64,000 nt of DNA from Primula veris (lineage: Eukaryota > Streptophyta > Magnoliopsida > Ericales > Primulaceae): the NCBI GenBank assembly GCA_963682055.1, contig OY821741.1:20699211-20763210 (forward strand). The letters are read 5' to 3'. Below, piece by piece: positions 48,442 to 61,120 of this stretch. How positions within the stretch are numbered: the stretch's first letter is position 1; each line of letters begins with the position of its first letter. The notes under the pieces were generated by a model. The model was not told the DNA's origin, searched no databases, and saw only the letters and a list, made by a program, of their open reading frames with translations. The position numbers and the translations under genes were made by a program.

Positions 48442-49148
48442 CAGTGCCGTCTCCAGCATTTTGGAGACCTAAAGCCGATCAAAAAAATGGGCCCTAAATA
48501 TAAAGATTACTTTAACCATTAAAATATAAAAAAAAAACAACCGAATTGATAATTTATTCTTTTTCCCACCATATTTTAAGTAAATAATATGGCACAACCG
48601 CACCTGATAAATTATCATAATAAATTATTAAGTCAATCATTTACACAAAGTTGAGAATAAATATACCAAATTAAAATATTAATTTAAAATCAGCAAATTT
48701 AGTTATCTAAATCATCCCAAAAAGTTCATGAGTCATAGGCCATTTGAATAAACCAGATTCATTTTTGCTGTACTATTTTTTTTAGGTTAGCCTAATCTAG
48801 TTTTTTTGGGCTATTCGATAAAAAAAAAATTCTTCCAAGATTTAACAAAAATTATGGAAACATTACTACGTAGAATTGCCTACATACACTCCTCGGTAAC
48901 ACGAGTAGTTAAAAAAAGAAAAAAAATTCAATGCGATTACGGTACGTTTTAGAGTAACACTATCATAAACCCGCTAAATGTGTGTCAGCCACTAAAAACC
49001 CAACACCTATTAATAAACCTAAAATAACTACTAGCCTAAAATTAATTTTAAATTAAAACCAAATTCATAAATAAATAAAAAATGGGCCGCTATAATTTTG
49101 GTGGCCCCAATTTTATACTTTTTAAATTTGGCTCTCCAGCCGATCCTG
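48442..49148 (+). mobile_element. hAT-type non-autonomous element (707 bp)
   Basis: Starts CAGTGCCGTCTCCAGCATTT and ends GGCTCTCCAGCCGATCCTG; the termini are short, imperfect inverted repeats of hAT type. The eight-base flanks ATTTACTA (48434-48441) and ATTAAGTA (49149-49156) agree at six positions. There is no transposase inside. Its two halves are found rearranged at 23220-23960. Confidence 0.65.
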
Positions 49149-49156
49149 ATTAAGTA

Positions 49157-49778
49157 AGTTGAGTTGTGCAAGTGGTTGTGACATTAGTAAATCCTGCATG
49201 TTATCATAATTCAATCATTTCCACTATTGAGGGTGATTATTATCAAATATAACTTTAGATTTTTCATGTTCTATTTTAATATCAGTTATTTATTCATGTT
49301 TTTTCTGGTAAATCACTTATTAGCCAATGATCGCATGTAGCTTTCTTTATGTTTTCCCTTACCATATCATATTCGTCTTCATTGTCTTCATCTACTTCCT
49401 CCATTTTTCTCATAGCTACATAAAAATTATAAATTTACTTACTACTTTTGAATTTCTTCTAATGAAAAGAACTCAGGTTTAAAGTTGTGAGGAAAAAAAT
49501 GAGGATATGTCCCTTTATATAGAGAAATGTGTCATGAAGTCTAGGGTTGGAAAGGACAATAATTTTTTTTTTAAAGATGCGGCGCCAATGTCCGTATAAA
49601 GTGTTTACTTTTAGGGTTATAATAACAAGAATTGCAACGGGGCCCATTGGCAATGTTACCTGACCCGGATTGGTCCTTGAATTAATGTAACGCTCTATTA
49701 TTCAGCTGGTGAATCACACGATATTGAACTATATTAATTTGATATATATATTTATCTGCAATCAATGTTGTTATTGTC
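49157..49778. other. Spacer with a short acidic frame
   Basis: On the minus strand near 49411-49295 an ATG opens a 39-codon frame rich in Glu and Asp (MEEVDEDNEDEYDMV). It could be a gene scrap; I do not recognise it. Confidence 0.3.
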
Positions 49779-50774
49779 TTATTTGAGACAATATGACTTT
49801 AATGCCCTGAGTTTTGGGTCATATTTACTTTAGTGACCTGACTTTCAAAAATGTTGAATTGGTGACCGAGGTTTCACATATACTTTGATTTAATGACCTC
49901 CTGAACTTTGCAAGTTTTAAACAATTGCAATACAGCCCACTTAGTTTAAAAATTAATAAAATAAACACCGATTTGTTGAAAATGACAAAATTAACTTTTT
50001 AATTTTATAATTTTTATAAAACACACGTTTTACAATAAGCAAACTTTTCTTTGTAATAAGTACAATTTTATACATAATTTTTGTTCTTTTCAAAAAGGTT
50101 TTAATCTGTAAAAAAATTGTTTTAATCATTAAAAATTACACTACATCCGTAAATAATTTTTGATAATTAAAGAAAAGTGTACGGATTAATATTAAAAATT
50201 GTCTGGTAAATTGCATAAAATTATTAAAGAAAATTAAAGGGAGTTATCGCACATAAAATTTTACGTTTCCATGACTTCAGCATGAAGTTATATTATTTTT
50301 TTCGTAACAAAAAGGTTCACAAAAAGACAAATTGGCAAACCAGACTATCAAATATTCAAGATACGCGTAATGTAATTTTCTTTAATATAAATCAGTAAAC
50401 TTTTCTTTAATTACAAAATGTCATGTTTATTTTGTTGGAAAAATTGTATTCAAAGTCGTTTTTTTTTCAATAATTATGTGTAAAATTGTATTTATTATAA
50501 AAAAAAGTTTGCTTATTGGAAAACGTGTGTTTTACAAAAATTGTAAAATTAAAGAGTTAATTGTCATTTTCCACAAATCGGTGTCTATTTTATTAATTTT
50601 TAAACTAAGTGGGTTGTATTGCAATTGTTTAAAACTTGTGAAGTTTAGGAGGTCACTAAATCAAAGTATATGTGAAACCTGGGTTACCAATTCAACATTT
50701 TTGAAAGTCAGGTCACTGAAGTAAATATGACCCAAAACTCAGGGCACTAAAGTGATATTCTTTAGTCTAAATAA
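49779..50774. mobile_element. Foldback/MITE with long terminal inverted repeats
   Basis: About 350-450 bp at each end are inverted copies: TGCCCTGAGTTTTGGGTCAT near 49805 mirrors 50715-50745, and GTTTCACATATACTTTGATT near 49870 mirrors 50655-50680. The outer edges are fuzzy and no target duplication is clear. Its open frame at 50476-50724 is not coding. Confidence 0.8.
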
Positions 50775-51002
50775 CATTTGTGCGGGCAGTTTTGAGAGCT
50801 TGATTTTGTAAAATTTTATCAAGGATCATAACTAATCGCGAGAAATGGCCGGGGTTTTTATTCAATAAACACTTCATACTAAGTGAACTACCTGAATTGG
50901 ATTGTTTCTATAAAGAACATCATAATTGGTGGTTTATGTGCACAACCGTATGCACCTTATCATACTATTGAAACACGCGGTGATATCAAATTAAATAACT
51001 GA
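50775..51002. other. Short spacer
   Basis: No feature seen. Confidence 0.4.
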
Positions 51003-51348
51003 ATAAGATTTGTCAGCAAAGAAATAAACCATTCACATAAATAACATTTAAAAATGACCGAATCACGGGTAAAAGAAAATTAAAAAGTTTTCGATATGAA
51101 GGAATATATATCAACCGATTAAGATCGATATAAAAATCTGCCTCAAGAAATAAGCAGAAATCAAACGAAAGAAGATAAAATAATTTTAAATTTTTTTCAA
51201 GCATGAAAGGAATCCCAACATATTATTACACTTTCAAATTAACAAAAAAGAAAAAAGAAAAGAAAATGCTGATACGAGTAGAGCCTACATTATTGAGGGA
51301 AATTGCATTATCCTAGAATTGGAAGGAAATAGTATAGTAGTAGAAAAT

Positions 51349-51532
51349 TTTAGGTTTACAGAATTGTATTTTTCATATATATTCCAATGAATGATAATGA
51401 TACAATTTATATAATACTATACAAGCTAGAATAGGAAATGAAATATGTAAATATTGTCTTCCTAATTAGAGAAAACATATATAGAAACATTGAAGTGTAC
51501 AATCCCAGATTAATAGGGATATAATCTCAACA
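51349..51532 (-). repeat. Copia 3' LTR, duplicated copy
   Basis: Matches 29788-29969; ends TAGGTTTAC and AATCTCAACA on the plus strand. The terminal TG/CA at its left edge has decayed. Confidence 0.85.
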
Positions 51533-52332
51533 CTCTTCGTCAAGTTGGGGCGTAGATGTCACACATACCCAAATTATCTCAGAACTTTCAGAACACTCGA
51601 TTTGAAACAACTTTCGTTAACATGTCAGCCAACTGGTCCTAAGATCGTATCTTAGGCAACTCCAGAAATTTTTCATCCAACTTCTCCTTAATGAAAAATC
51701 TGCCTACCTCAATATGCTTTGTTCGATCATGTTGAACTGGATTACGGGCGATATCACATGCTGCTTTACTGTCACAATATAGTCGAATTGGTTGTCAAGG
51801 TTCATAACCCAAGTCATTAATAGAAGTCGCAGCTACAATATTTCGCATATCCAATGGACAGACCTCTTAACCCGGCATCTGCACTTGAACGAGCAACAAC
51901 GTTTTGCTTCTTGCTTTTCCACATAACAAGGTTACCGCCAACAAAGGTAAAGAAACCATACGTTGATCTTCTATCATCTATAGCTCTAGCCCAATCGGCA
52001 TCAGTGTATGCATCTATGTTTTGATGACTTACATTTTTCGTAAAAAAAATTCCTTTTCCCAGAGCAGGTTTTGAGGTACCTCAGAATTCGAGTAACTGCA
52101 TCCATGTGTTTCTCGCCAGGATTATGCATAAACTGACTAACGATACTCAATACGTATGCCAAGTCTGGCCATGTGTGCGCTAAGTACATCAATTTTCTTA
52201 GAAACCTTTGATATCTTTCCTTATTGGTCGGTACTTGGTTAGACTCTACACATAACTTTAAACCTTCTTCTATGGGTGTTTCCGTCAGATGACAATCTGA
52301 CATGCCAGTTTCTCGCAATAGATCTAATGTAT
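51533..52332 (-). pseudogene. Copia RT end and RNase H, duplicated copy
   Basis: The minus-strand frame 52318-52001 reads SDCHLTETPIEEGLKLCVES, ERYQRFLRKLMYLAHTWPDL and MHNPGEKHMDAVTRILRYL without the stops present at the same positions in the left copy. After 52001 a frameshift leads to the RNase H remnant. The left-copy stops therefore arose after duplication. Confidence 0.85.
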
Positions 52333-52358
52333 AATACCCACAAAGTGCCCTGACACAA

Positions 52359-53094
52359 GAAGTTGATATGGAACCGCGACCCGTTACCTATAAAGAGGTG
52401 GGAACCTTGGTATATGAAGACGCCACAAACAGTTACGGACTACCGAATGATAAGTCGGGGTGAATGCCACAAGGTAGAACCATGATAAGTTCGAAAAGTT
52501 CAATGAAGAACCAAAGAGAAAACTCTCATTATAATTTATCCAAATCTAATTTACAATGCCACGAAATGGCTCTTATTTATACTTGGAACAAGCCTCCAAG
52601 CATTTGAAAAGTCTTAGAAAAACATTAAATAACATAGGTTAAAAGTATGATTGACCTATGACCTTCTAACTTACTTAACTACTTCAAATTCAGCAATATA
52701 ATAGTAAATACAATGCATTTAGGTTGAACAACTCAAGAATGAGTTTAAAGCTTCGATTAATTTATTCCCTTGAGTTGTAGTTCATGAATCCATGTAATAG
52801 AAGTAAAAAATCTGCCACCGTGCATTAATATCTTTGATGATTCAAACCCTTTATAATCAAGCACTAATAACCATGAAATTATCCTTAGAGTAATTTCTTG
52901 AATAGCCCCAATCTGATTCACCAAGTGTTAGGCTTCGTTTGAGCTTCTCTTAAGTTTCGATTTTCCCATAATCAGCCTATATGCCATGTATTAACATGTT
53001 TAGCGCTTCTTGGAACCTTTTATCTTTTGATCTTGTTATTGGTCTGATAGAAACTTGCAACGAATTTCTAGGTATAGGAACCATGATTGCATCA
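52359..53094 (-). repeat. 3' LTR of Gypsy copy 2, partial
   Basis: Runs from one hairpin unit to GATTGCATCA at 53094, followed by the polypurine tract on the minus strand. It is without the Copia insert and the 118-bp duplication seen in copy 1. Confidence 0.88.
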
Positions 53095-54351
53095 GACTCC
53101 CTCTCTTGAAAAATATTTGTCCTCAAATCGGAACCTGCGAAAAAACAAGATAAGTTAGAATCATCAAAGTTTTCACTAACATCATGGTTACTTTGGTACT
53201 TCGTTTTGCCTTCGATCTCTTTAAGCATTAAAATTTTCTCTTCATTTATTAGTAGAAAGCTAGGCATTGTTGGGGTATACCATCCTTGCATCAAACCTAT
53301 ATCTCCTGGCTTGAACACAACTTTCTAAAACTCATTTTCAAATTCGAAAATCAAAATGTTCATTTTTTACGTTAAAGTTCTTTCTACCCTTTTCATGAAT
53401 CTATTGCTTTATAAACTCAACACTCATTTTGACAACAAATCTACCATAATCAGCGATAGAAAATATAGTTAACTCTAATGAAGCGGAAGGATTCAAACCA
53501 TAAACAAACCTACAAGGATGGTACCTATCACATGAATATTTAACATGCTCCAAATACTCTTTCCACGTACTCAAATTGTTTTGAATTATATCATGTGACA
53601 AGCTAGTTAAATTCACATGAACTAAATTTGTTGGATCATCAGTTTGGAGGTAACAAGTGATAGAAAACAATAACTTACGTATTAACTTGCACCAAAAATA
53701 ATAACAAAACTAGCTTAATAACTTTGTGTTTTTGTTACAAGATATAGCATAAACAGCCCTACAAAGTCTATCAACCACCCCAAAAGCAAATTCCACATGG
53801 CATGCTTCAAACACAATTTTACTTTTAGATTTAGTTAAGCCTAACACATGAACAATATAAATAACAAGCAAAGCCCTTAGCAATGAATATGAAACTTGAG
53901 GTTTCATTTTAAATTTGGCATGCTTATAGGTAACAATTTTCCTACCAACTTTGTCCAAAGTATTTCCTTTAATACGGTAGAGTAAACCCAGCTTATAGCC
54001 ACAATAAGTAAACTTCTTGAGATAAGAACGCAAATTTTCAAATATCAAAAACTCGAAAATCATATTTGAAAGCTCAATATCATATTTTAAGCGTTTGTTG
54101 TAGAACAGATTCTTTTCAATGTATGCAAACACAACGATAATCATAATGACTTTTATCTCCTGAATAACCAATCGTCTCAAATAATTAGGAACATTAGTTA
54201 ACTCAAATAGTCTAGCAAACATATATACATGTAAAGCAACTAGTGTCTTAGAAACACCAAAGTGTCCTATTACATCAGAACCATGAGCTACTCTAACAAA
54301 CAAATTAGATGATAAACAACTAAGGTCATTCCATTCATGTGTTTTGAACAA
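52977..54351 (-). pseudogene. Degenerate Gypsy integrase and tail, copy 2
   Basis: An open frame of 213 codons (54351-53710) covers VRVAHGSDVIGHFGVSKTLV, the spacer and the first half of the core (VVDRLCRAVYAI). The second half (53670-53401) has TCYLQTDDPTN and EYLEHVKYSCDRYHPCRFVY. The tail (53318-52977) reads FKPGDIGLMQGWYTP, QERESDAIMVPIPRNSL and ITRSKDKRFQEALNM, running 39 codons into the LTR as in related elements. About 60 bases present in copy 1 (DAILLFKEILRMHYKSK) are missing near 53735. Catalytic residues are lost as in copy 1. Confidence 0.8.
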
Positions 54352-54589
54352 TAACGAGTCTTACCGATTAAGCTGTTCAATTTCTACTTTGTCAAAATAA
54401 CCGAGTACAGTTACGAAATAAGAATCATCAATATTTATATCCTTAATGTATCAAAAACCGTGTAATTGTCCAACTAAATTTGAAAGCAACGTATACCTTT
54501 TCGAGAGCGCATCAGCCACTACATTCTTCTTACCTCTCTTATACGTGATTACAAAAGAAAATGTATCGATGAATTTCACCCATCTGCCA

Positions 54590-54869
54590 TGTCTTTTGTT
54601 CAGTTTTTGTTCAGCTTTAGTGGGTCATAACCATAGTGAATCATGAACGTCTTAGGCCAAGAATAGTGTTACCAAGTCTCCAATGCCCTCGCCAATGCAT
54701 ATAACTTCTCGTCGTATGTTGGATAATTTAAAGCTTCCCTGGTTAGATTTTCACTAAAGTATGCAATAGGACATCCTCCTTGCATTAGAACAGCTCCAAC
54801 ACATTGTTCGTAGGTTACGTAAAGACCAAATTTAATGAAGTACTCCACATGGATATGCATCTTACCCTC
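54590..54869 (-). pseudogene. Gypsy RNase H remnant, copy 2
   Basis: Reads [40 protein letters not shown], then [12 protein letters not shown], a stop, and [18 protein letters not shown]. The pre-RT linker ([17 protein letters not shown], 54980-54930) abuts it with the reverse transcriptase deleted, as in copy 1. Confidence 0.78.
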
Positions 54870-55045
54870 CTTGCGTTGACAAGTCTGAATTCCAATTCCA
54901 TTCCAATTCCCTCTTTCGCCTTAACAAGGTGTTCGATTCTCTTAAATTGTCGCAGCCCAATAGCAATCTCTCGGGAAATTAAGTCTTCACCACCTTGTAA
55001 TAGATAAAGAAAAACACTAGAAAAACAAATTCTCACTTTTGTTCT

Positions 55046-56110
55046 CTATTTTCTTTCCTCTCCAAGAAACTCTTTTTTCTCTCTCTCCTTTCTTTCTATT
55101 TTCATCTCAGATATTTTTAAGATGTCACTCTCATTCTTTTCAATCTTGTTTTTCTTTTCGCTCTCATTTTTTTCTTTACTTTCTTGTTTCTTTTCATTTT
55201 CTTTTAATCTCACTCGATCTTCGTACACCTGATTTGGTGTTAAAGGAACAAGGCTAAGTTGTTTTTCTTTGAATACGAAGGAGTAGGTATTGATTGATTC
55301 GTCATGTTTCACCCTTCGATCAAACAACAATGGTTTTCCCAAGAGAATATGTGCCACCTGCATTGGAGCCACATCACATAAAACGTCATCCTTATATCTC
55401 CCTATTGAACACACCAAAACCTGTATATTGATCATAACTTTGTCATAATCATTTGTCAATTTTAACATATAAGGATTAGGGTGTTTTGAAATTTGTCAAT
55501 TTAGTTTTTCAACCATAATACTACTAGCCACATTAGTACAACTCTCGCCTTCGATTATCATGGTAGACACCTTAGCATTAACATAACATCTAGTATGAAA
55601 CTAGTTGTCAACTTGTAATTCCAGATCTCTCTTAATTGTTCCATCTAGCTCGTTGGTTATAAAATTAATTTCCACCTCAACCACATCATCTTCAACATCC
55701 TTAACAAGCTCATGATCAGATTCACCTTTAGTAACAACACCATTATTTGGGCATATAATATCATCAAGCTTTCTTCCAAAATCTTTGAAACATTCATCAA
55801 ATATTTTTTCATAATCTTGAGTTTTAGTTTTACCTTCGTTTGAAGTGAGTCGCTCCGTTCCGTACTTTGAGATCTGAACCTTACGCTTCGAATTATGTTT
55901 ATGAAACCCTTCATTTTTACTTTTCCCTTTCTTTGGTTGGACTCTTCGCCTTTCATGCATGCTAGGGACCTTTTGTCGCTGTTTTTTTGGTGCATTTCGT
56001 AGCCCATCGATTCGTTTGTTTAATCGCTCGAAATCAGTCCTAATCATTCTTCGTATCTCACCCATCATGGCCTCCATTTGTAATTTCATTTCAATCTCTT
56101 CCGAATCCAT
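55046..56110 (-). pseudogene. Gypsy gag N-terminus and protease, copy 2
   Basis: From the ATG at 56110 the frame MDSEEIEMKLQMEAMMGEIR stays open to 55601 through the coiled-coil-like start, a basic stretch and an acidic region. After that stop and a frame change, the protease reads MIIEGESCTNVASS, then 55468-55046 gives IGRYKDDVLCDVAPMQVAHI, LLGKPLLFDRRV and LVPLTPNQVYEDRVRL, ending in a long Lys/Glu linker. No capsid domain lies between. The EGES change is shared with copy 1. Confidence 0.82.
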
Positions 56111-56740
56111 TCGAACTTGTTTTCGCTGCAAAAATATGTTAGAATAAAAATTAAATAGACCTCACATGCTCGCTCACGTGTTTAAACTCAGAAATGTGCA
56201 CTCGTCGCTCGTGTATCACTCAAATTGGCTTTTACCCTCTAGTGATCTCACACACTCTGCCTTTTTCTCCTCAAATATAAACTCACTCACTCAGCCTTAC
56301 CCACTCTTAATTTGTTTCCTCTATAGGTTCTCTATGAACTTAATAAATCACAAGATTCTCCTCGTAGCGTTTATATAAGCGAAGTAGTTAGTGACCAGAA
56401 TTTTCTTTTAAAGTATGGGGATTACTAAAACACTTGATGGACTGTATTTAGTGATGGATATTATAATGACTCAAATAAAAAAACTTGACAATTCTCTTTC
56501 TTTTTCCTTTTTTTGTTGGCACTTCTATTTTTTTGAGCTCTCTTAGAATCTGATTTTTTTATTTTCTTTTGATCCTTTTTCTATTTTTTTTATATCACTT
56601 TTATTTGTATCTTTGCTTCTTTTTCAATGAGGATAACAAAGATCAACAACGAAATATAAATGACTCTTTTCTTTGTATACAACTTATTAGAACTCAATAA
56701 AGCAAAAAAAAAAAATTGAATACTTTTTTTTTACAATATC

Positions 56741-57455
56741 TGATCAGGTTTATAACGATCAAACTAAAGACCGCGACCCATCACCTATAAAGAGGTGGGA
56801 ATCTTGGTATGATTAGCTGATATTCCAATACTAAAGACCGTAACCCATCACCTATAAAGAGGTGTGAACCTTGGTATGATTAGTTTGCTATGGAATCATG
56901 ACCCGTCACCTATAAAGAGGTGGGAACTTTGATACGTGATGACGCCACAAACGGTTATGAATTACCGAATGATAAGTCGGGGTGAACGCCACAAGGTAGA
57001 ATCTTGATAAGTTCGAAAAGTTAAATGAAGAACCAAAGAGAAAACTCTCAATATATTTTATCCAAATCTAATTTACAATGCCACGAAATGGCTCTTATTT
57101 ATACTTGGAACAAGCCTCCAAGCATTTGAAAAGTCTTAGAAACAAATTAAATAACATAGGTTCAAAGTATGATTGACATATGACCTTCTAACTTACTTAA
57201 CTACTTCAAATTCAGCAATATAATAGTAAATTCAATGCATTTGAGGTTAACAACTCAATAATGAGTTTAAAGCTTCAATTAATTTATGCCCCTTGAGTTG
57301 TAATTCATGAATCCATGTAATAGATGTGAAAAATCTGCCACCATGCATTAATATCTTTGAAGATTCAGCCCCTTTATAATCAAGCACTAATAACCACGAA
57401 ATTATCCTTAGAGTAGTGTCTTTAATAGACCCAATCTGATTCATCAGGTGTTGGG
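56741..57455 (-). repeat. 5' LTR of Gypsy copy 2, partial
   Basis: Begins after a T-run with CAGGTTTATAACGATCAAAC and keeps the three-unit hairpin array. It ends abruptly where TAATTTATCCAAAAACG of the next LTR starts. About 120 bp at the left and 150 bp at the right of the full LTR are missing. Confidence 0.88.
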
Positions 57456-59223
57456 CTAATTTATCCAAAAACGTTTTATACAAATTTTACAAAAAACCGG
57501 TCACTCGACTAATTTTTAGCCAAAAACCGAAACTCTTTCAAAAAACTTTATTTTAAAATATAGTTACTAATTTTGTAAATAAAAAGGACCCAATAGATTT
57601 GTTTCTAATGATTTGTTATTTTTGAGTAGTAAAATAATATTTTTGGATCATGAGTTAACTTTTAAAAATTTGGGGACCAAATAGTTCGCTTCCACAAACT
57701 CGATCAAAACAGTTTGTATATCTTCAATTCAGCCCACTTTCAAAGCAGAAAAACCAAAAACAAGAGAGAAAAGAGAGATTTCAAACCTTAGGAAGAAGAA
57801 GAAGAAACCACGTTAGCGGATTCTTACCGGAAGCATCTCCTCTACGCGCTAAGGTAACGGGGGTTATCCATTGCGACTAGACGAGGGTGTATGTTAGGGT
57901 TAGGTCTTGCGTTTATTTTAAATTGGGGATTTTGCCTTTATCTCAATTATTTTCTTAAAATGTTAATTGGGTTTTATTTGTTATACCTTTAATTCACTTA
58001 TTTGAATTGTAGAAGTTGAGAAATTAGACTTATTAATTTTGAATTAATGAGATTATGGATGGGTTTGCGTGTTTTATAAGTTGATTATGTGATGTTATAA
58101 TTGTTGATGAAATTGGGTAAATTTATGTTGAATAAAGATGAATTGTAGTTTATGCATACAAGGTGTTTGTTAAAATGCCTGAATGAGATTTATGTTGTTG
58201 GACTTGTTTGGCTAGTTGTGAATCTAGCACCTATGCTTATGGGTTTTGTTGAATTACGTTAAAGTGACTTATGAGAATGTGATAATTGAATGGTTTAATA
58301 TTATTGGTTGAGGCCTTGTGATTTATTTATTTGTTAGCAATGGTCTATGTCTCTTCCTATACCGGGGACATAAGACGGCCGAGGGGTATAGGGAATGACT
58401 CGTCTTACGGACTGGGCGAGTGACGTGAAGTGGTCCTAGTGTGCACTTTTATTATTTTTGTTAGCAATGGTCTATGTCTCTTCCTATACCGGGGACATAA
58501 GATGGCCGAGGGGTATAGGGAATGACTCGTTGTACGGACTGGGGCGAGTGGCGTGAAGAGGTCCAAGTGCGCACTTTAAATTTAATTTTTGTTAGCAATG
58601 GTCTATGTCTCTTCCTATACCACGTACATAAGACGGATGAGGGGTATAGGGAATGACCTACCTTACGGACTGGGGTAGGTGGCGTAAGAGGTCCATGTTT
58701 GCTATAGATGTGTGTTGAAGTTATTTAGTTTATTTCGTTGTACGATGTTATTTTATTTCTTTTTATACATTGTTATTGTAGTTGTTGTTGTGAGTTCTTG
58801 CATTTATGGGATGGAGTGACGGTATCTTGGTGGTGCCGTCCCGTCTATATATGTGCGTGGGACTTACCGTTACAGTTTTGTGTTTCAGGTACGACTTAGG
58901 TTGGCACATTCGGATAGGAGCATTAGCGAAGTATCGCATGGGCTCGGGGCGTCTTTCCGTTGCTTTCTTTTCACTTATAATAGTTTTTGAGGTTGTAGCC
59001 TACGGGCAAATTACTTTCGTTTGTTATCTTTTATAAATCTTTTCAAACCTTCTTGTCTTGTAGCAGCGTTAGGCAAACACTTTTTATTTAATTGTTTAAT
59101 TGTTCCTTTATCTCGCAAGTCTTTTTCTTTTAAAAGTAAATTTTGTACCAGCAGGTTCTTTTTCCCTTTTTTTAAAAAGGTCACGCCTTGATGTTCTTGT
59201 TTTGCGGATTTTGGGGCGTGACA
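57456..59223 (+). mobile_element. Chromovirus-like Gypsy LTR, 5'-truncated
   Basis: Matches 61768-63942 in reverse orientation and ends TTTTGGGGCGTGACA. It lacks the first 40-50 bp (TGTAACATCCCGTATTTTTA) seen in the other copy. It contains three tandem units near 58334-58700. The terminal type suits a Tekay-like chromovirus; the lineage is an inference. Confidence 0.8.
58334..58700. repeat. Three tandem units of about 126 bp in the LTR
   Basis: Each starts TGTTAGCAATGGTCTATGTC and includes GAGGGGTATAGGGAATGAC and TACGGACTGGG. The mirror array lies at 62285-62660. Confidence 0.92.
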
Positions 59224-60161
59224 AAACCCTTTTTAGGTACCTATGAATTATTACCAATGTTTTAATTTTTACTGTAGTTTCACTAAAAGTGTATGCATCT
59301 CAATGTTTTTGGGTAATATTTTACGCAGTAAAAGTATCAAACTTTAAAAATCAATCCTGCGTTTATAATTGAATTTATAAAGGTAAACATTTGCTAATGC
59401 ACATAAAAATGTTCTATTGATTGTTAATATCGTCATTATCAACAACGACTGTCTTGACTTTTTTAATATCAAAATAGCATAGCCTAAGCATTTTATGTCA
59501 TGAGTGGGACTCAAGTACAAAAAGTGTAAGCTTTGCTACTTGTTTCTGCTTTTCAATCAGATATAACAAAAATTTTCACCTATGCGCTTTGATCCAGTAC
59601 TTTTTTTTAAAGATGTTATTGCACAAACAACCTCATTATTATAATGAGTGTAAGCCCCCAGTTGCCCCCAGTTGCCGCCTGTAAGCCCCCATTTATGTAT
59701 TCAGAACTTGAAAGTTTATTTTCTTAGAATAATGTGCTATTGCCAGAGAGATTAAACTACAGCGGGAGGCCACCTTGAATAGGATAGTTAAGAGGAGTAG
59801 TAGTAATAGCAATATAGGCTTAAACTCCGAGTGAGTCATTAATTTTGTAAGTCTTAGATATTTATTATAAGCTTTCTGAATATTCTAATATGAGCAAGAT
59901 CCCCGGAAAGTAGACTTGGTCAAACTCCGTAATCAAACGTGTTGTGTTCAACCTCTATTTATTCAGTACGTATGTGTGTGTGATTAGGCTTAAGTACGAA
60001 GATCCATTTTCAGTTACAACTGAGAACTAAATTTACTAAAGTTCAGTTATAACTGAAACATGCGTAACTGCATCTTAGAGTATTAAGACATTTAGTTATT
60101 TCAATTGTTATCAGAGGTACACATCAAACCTTATTGGTGTGGATCATGTGCTAAAAGAATT

Positions 60162-61120
60162 ATGAATTTAATGGAAGAAGGAAATTCTGGTGGAAAGCCA
60201 CCATTGCTGAGAGGTGCAACCAACTATGGTATGTGAAAGATAAAAATGATGGCATACATCAAGCAGATAGATGAAAAATCCTGGAGCATGGTTAATGAAG
60301 GATGGAGTCCACCAACGTTAGCTGATGATGAGGGAAATAAATTCAAGATTGCTCAATAAAAGTAGACTGCTGAATAGAAGAAGCAAGTTCAGGGTGACTC
60401 TAAATCTGTGTATGCATTGTACAATGGGGTAACTGTAAAACAAAATTCTCTTTTTTCTCTCCAAGAAACTTTTTTTTCTCTCCAAGCAAGTTGGGACACT
60501 TTTGTTGTTACTTTTGAAGTAACCAAAAAGGTTAACGCCACTAGATTACAAGAGTTTGTCACTAATTTTGAAAATCTAAGTCTGGATGACGAATAAACTG
60601 TTGAAGAGTTTAATATTAAAATTTGTACTCTTTCTGGTAATGTGCTTCCTCTAGGGAATTTTTTTTTGAAAAGAAACTTGTTAAACAAACTATGAGATCT
60701 CTTCCCCCTAGACTTAACATGAAAGTTACAGCTATTTTGTAATCTAGTGTTATTAATACTATCAAATTGGAAGAATTAATTGGAAATCTAAGAACCTATG
60801 AGTCTAATTTTTTTTTAAAGTTAGTTGTACTTGAAAATAACATTGATGATGAGGAGTTTGCTTACTGTGTGAATTATTTTTACAAGAGAATGTTTAAAAA
60901 AAAAATTTAATGATCAAAATAATTTTGATAACTACAAGAAGAATGGCTATCAGGGTAATAGTCATGATCTTAAAATATTAGAGAATAAGTGGATGTCTAA
61001 AGTAAATTACTCTAACAACCACAAAAACAAGGACCAATCTGGTAATCATAGACCTAAAGGTATCCAATGTAGGGAGTGTGAAGTATGGTCATGTTCAGGA
61101 AGAGTGTGTATGCGATTCTA
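60162..61120 (+). pseudogene. Copia gag, broken, right copy
   Basis: Reads GGKPPLLRGATNYGM then a stop, later WDTFVVTFEVTKKVNATRLQ and ETVEEFNIKICTLSG-like residues with a stop. After that comes a deleted stretch near 60820 (no GIAFQDKKEK) and a frameshift in the zinc knuckle (CREC then out of frame). Where the left copy has unrelated bases at 13036-13070, this copy has TTTCTCTCCAAG repeats, and here the gag text is better preserved. Confidence 0.82.

Larger units (their letters stand above)
51003..52332. repeat. Inverted segmental duplicate, right copy
   Basis: Reverse of 29019-30351: 51003-51348 is the flank, 51349-51532 the Copia LTR, and 51533-52332 the RNase H/RT end. It is cut at 52332 by about 26 bp of filler and Gypsy copy 2. 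Confidence 0.88.
52359..57455 (-). mobile_element. Ty3/Gypsy retrotransposon, copy 2, truncated at both ends
   Basis: Same family and orientation as 807-7523. The 3' LTR starts inside its hairpin array (52359) and the 5' LTR is cut at GGTGTTGGG (57455) by a chromovirus LTR. The primer site and the start of the 5' LTR (plus-strand left edge near 56741) are deleted. The internal region matches copy 1, including the missing capsid and reverse transcriptase. Confidence 0.9.

Noticed and set aside
58334..58700. Satellite DNA array
   Set aside because: Only three units, confined to an LTR and present at the same place in its partner LTR.
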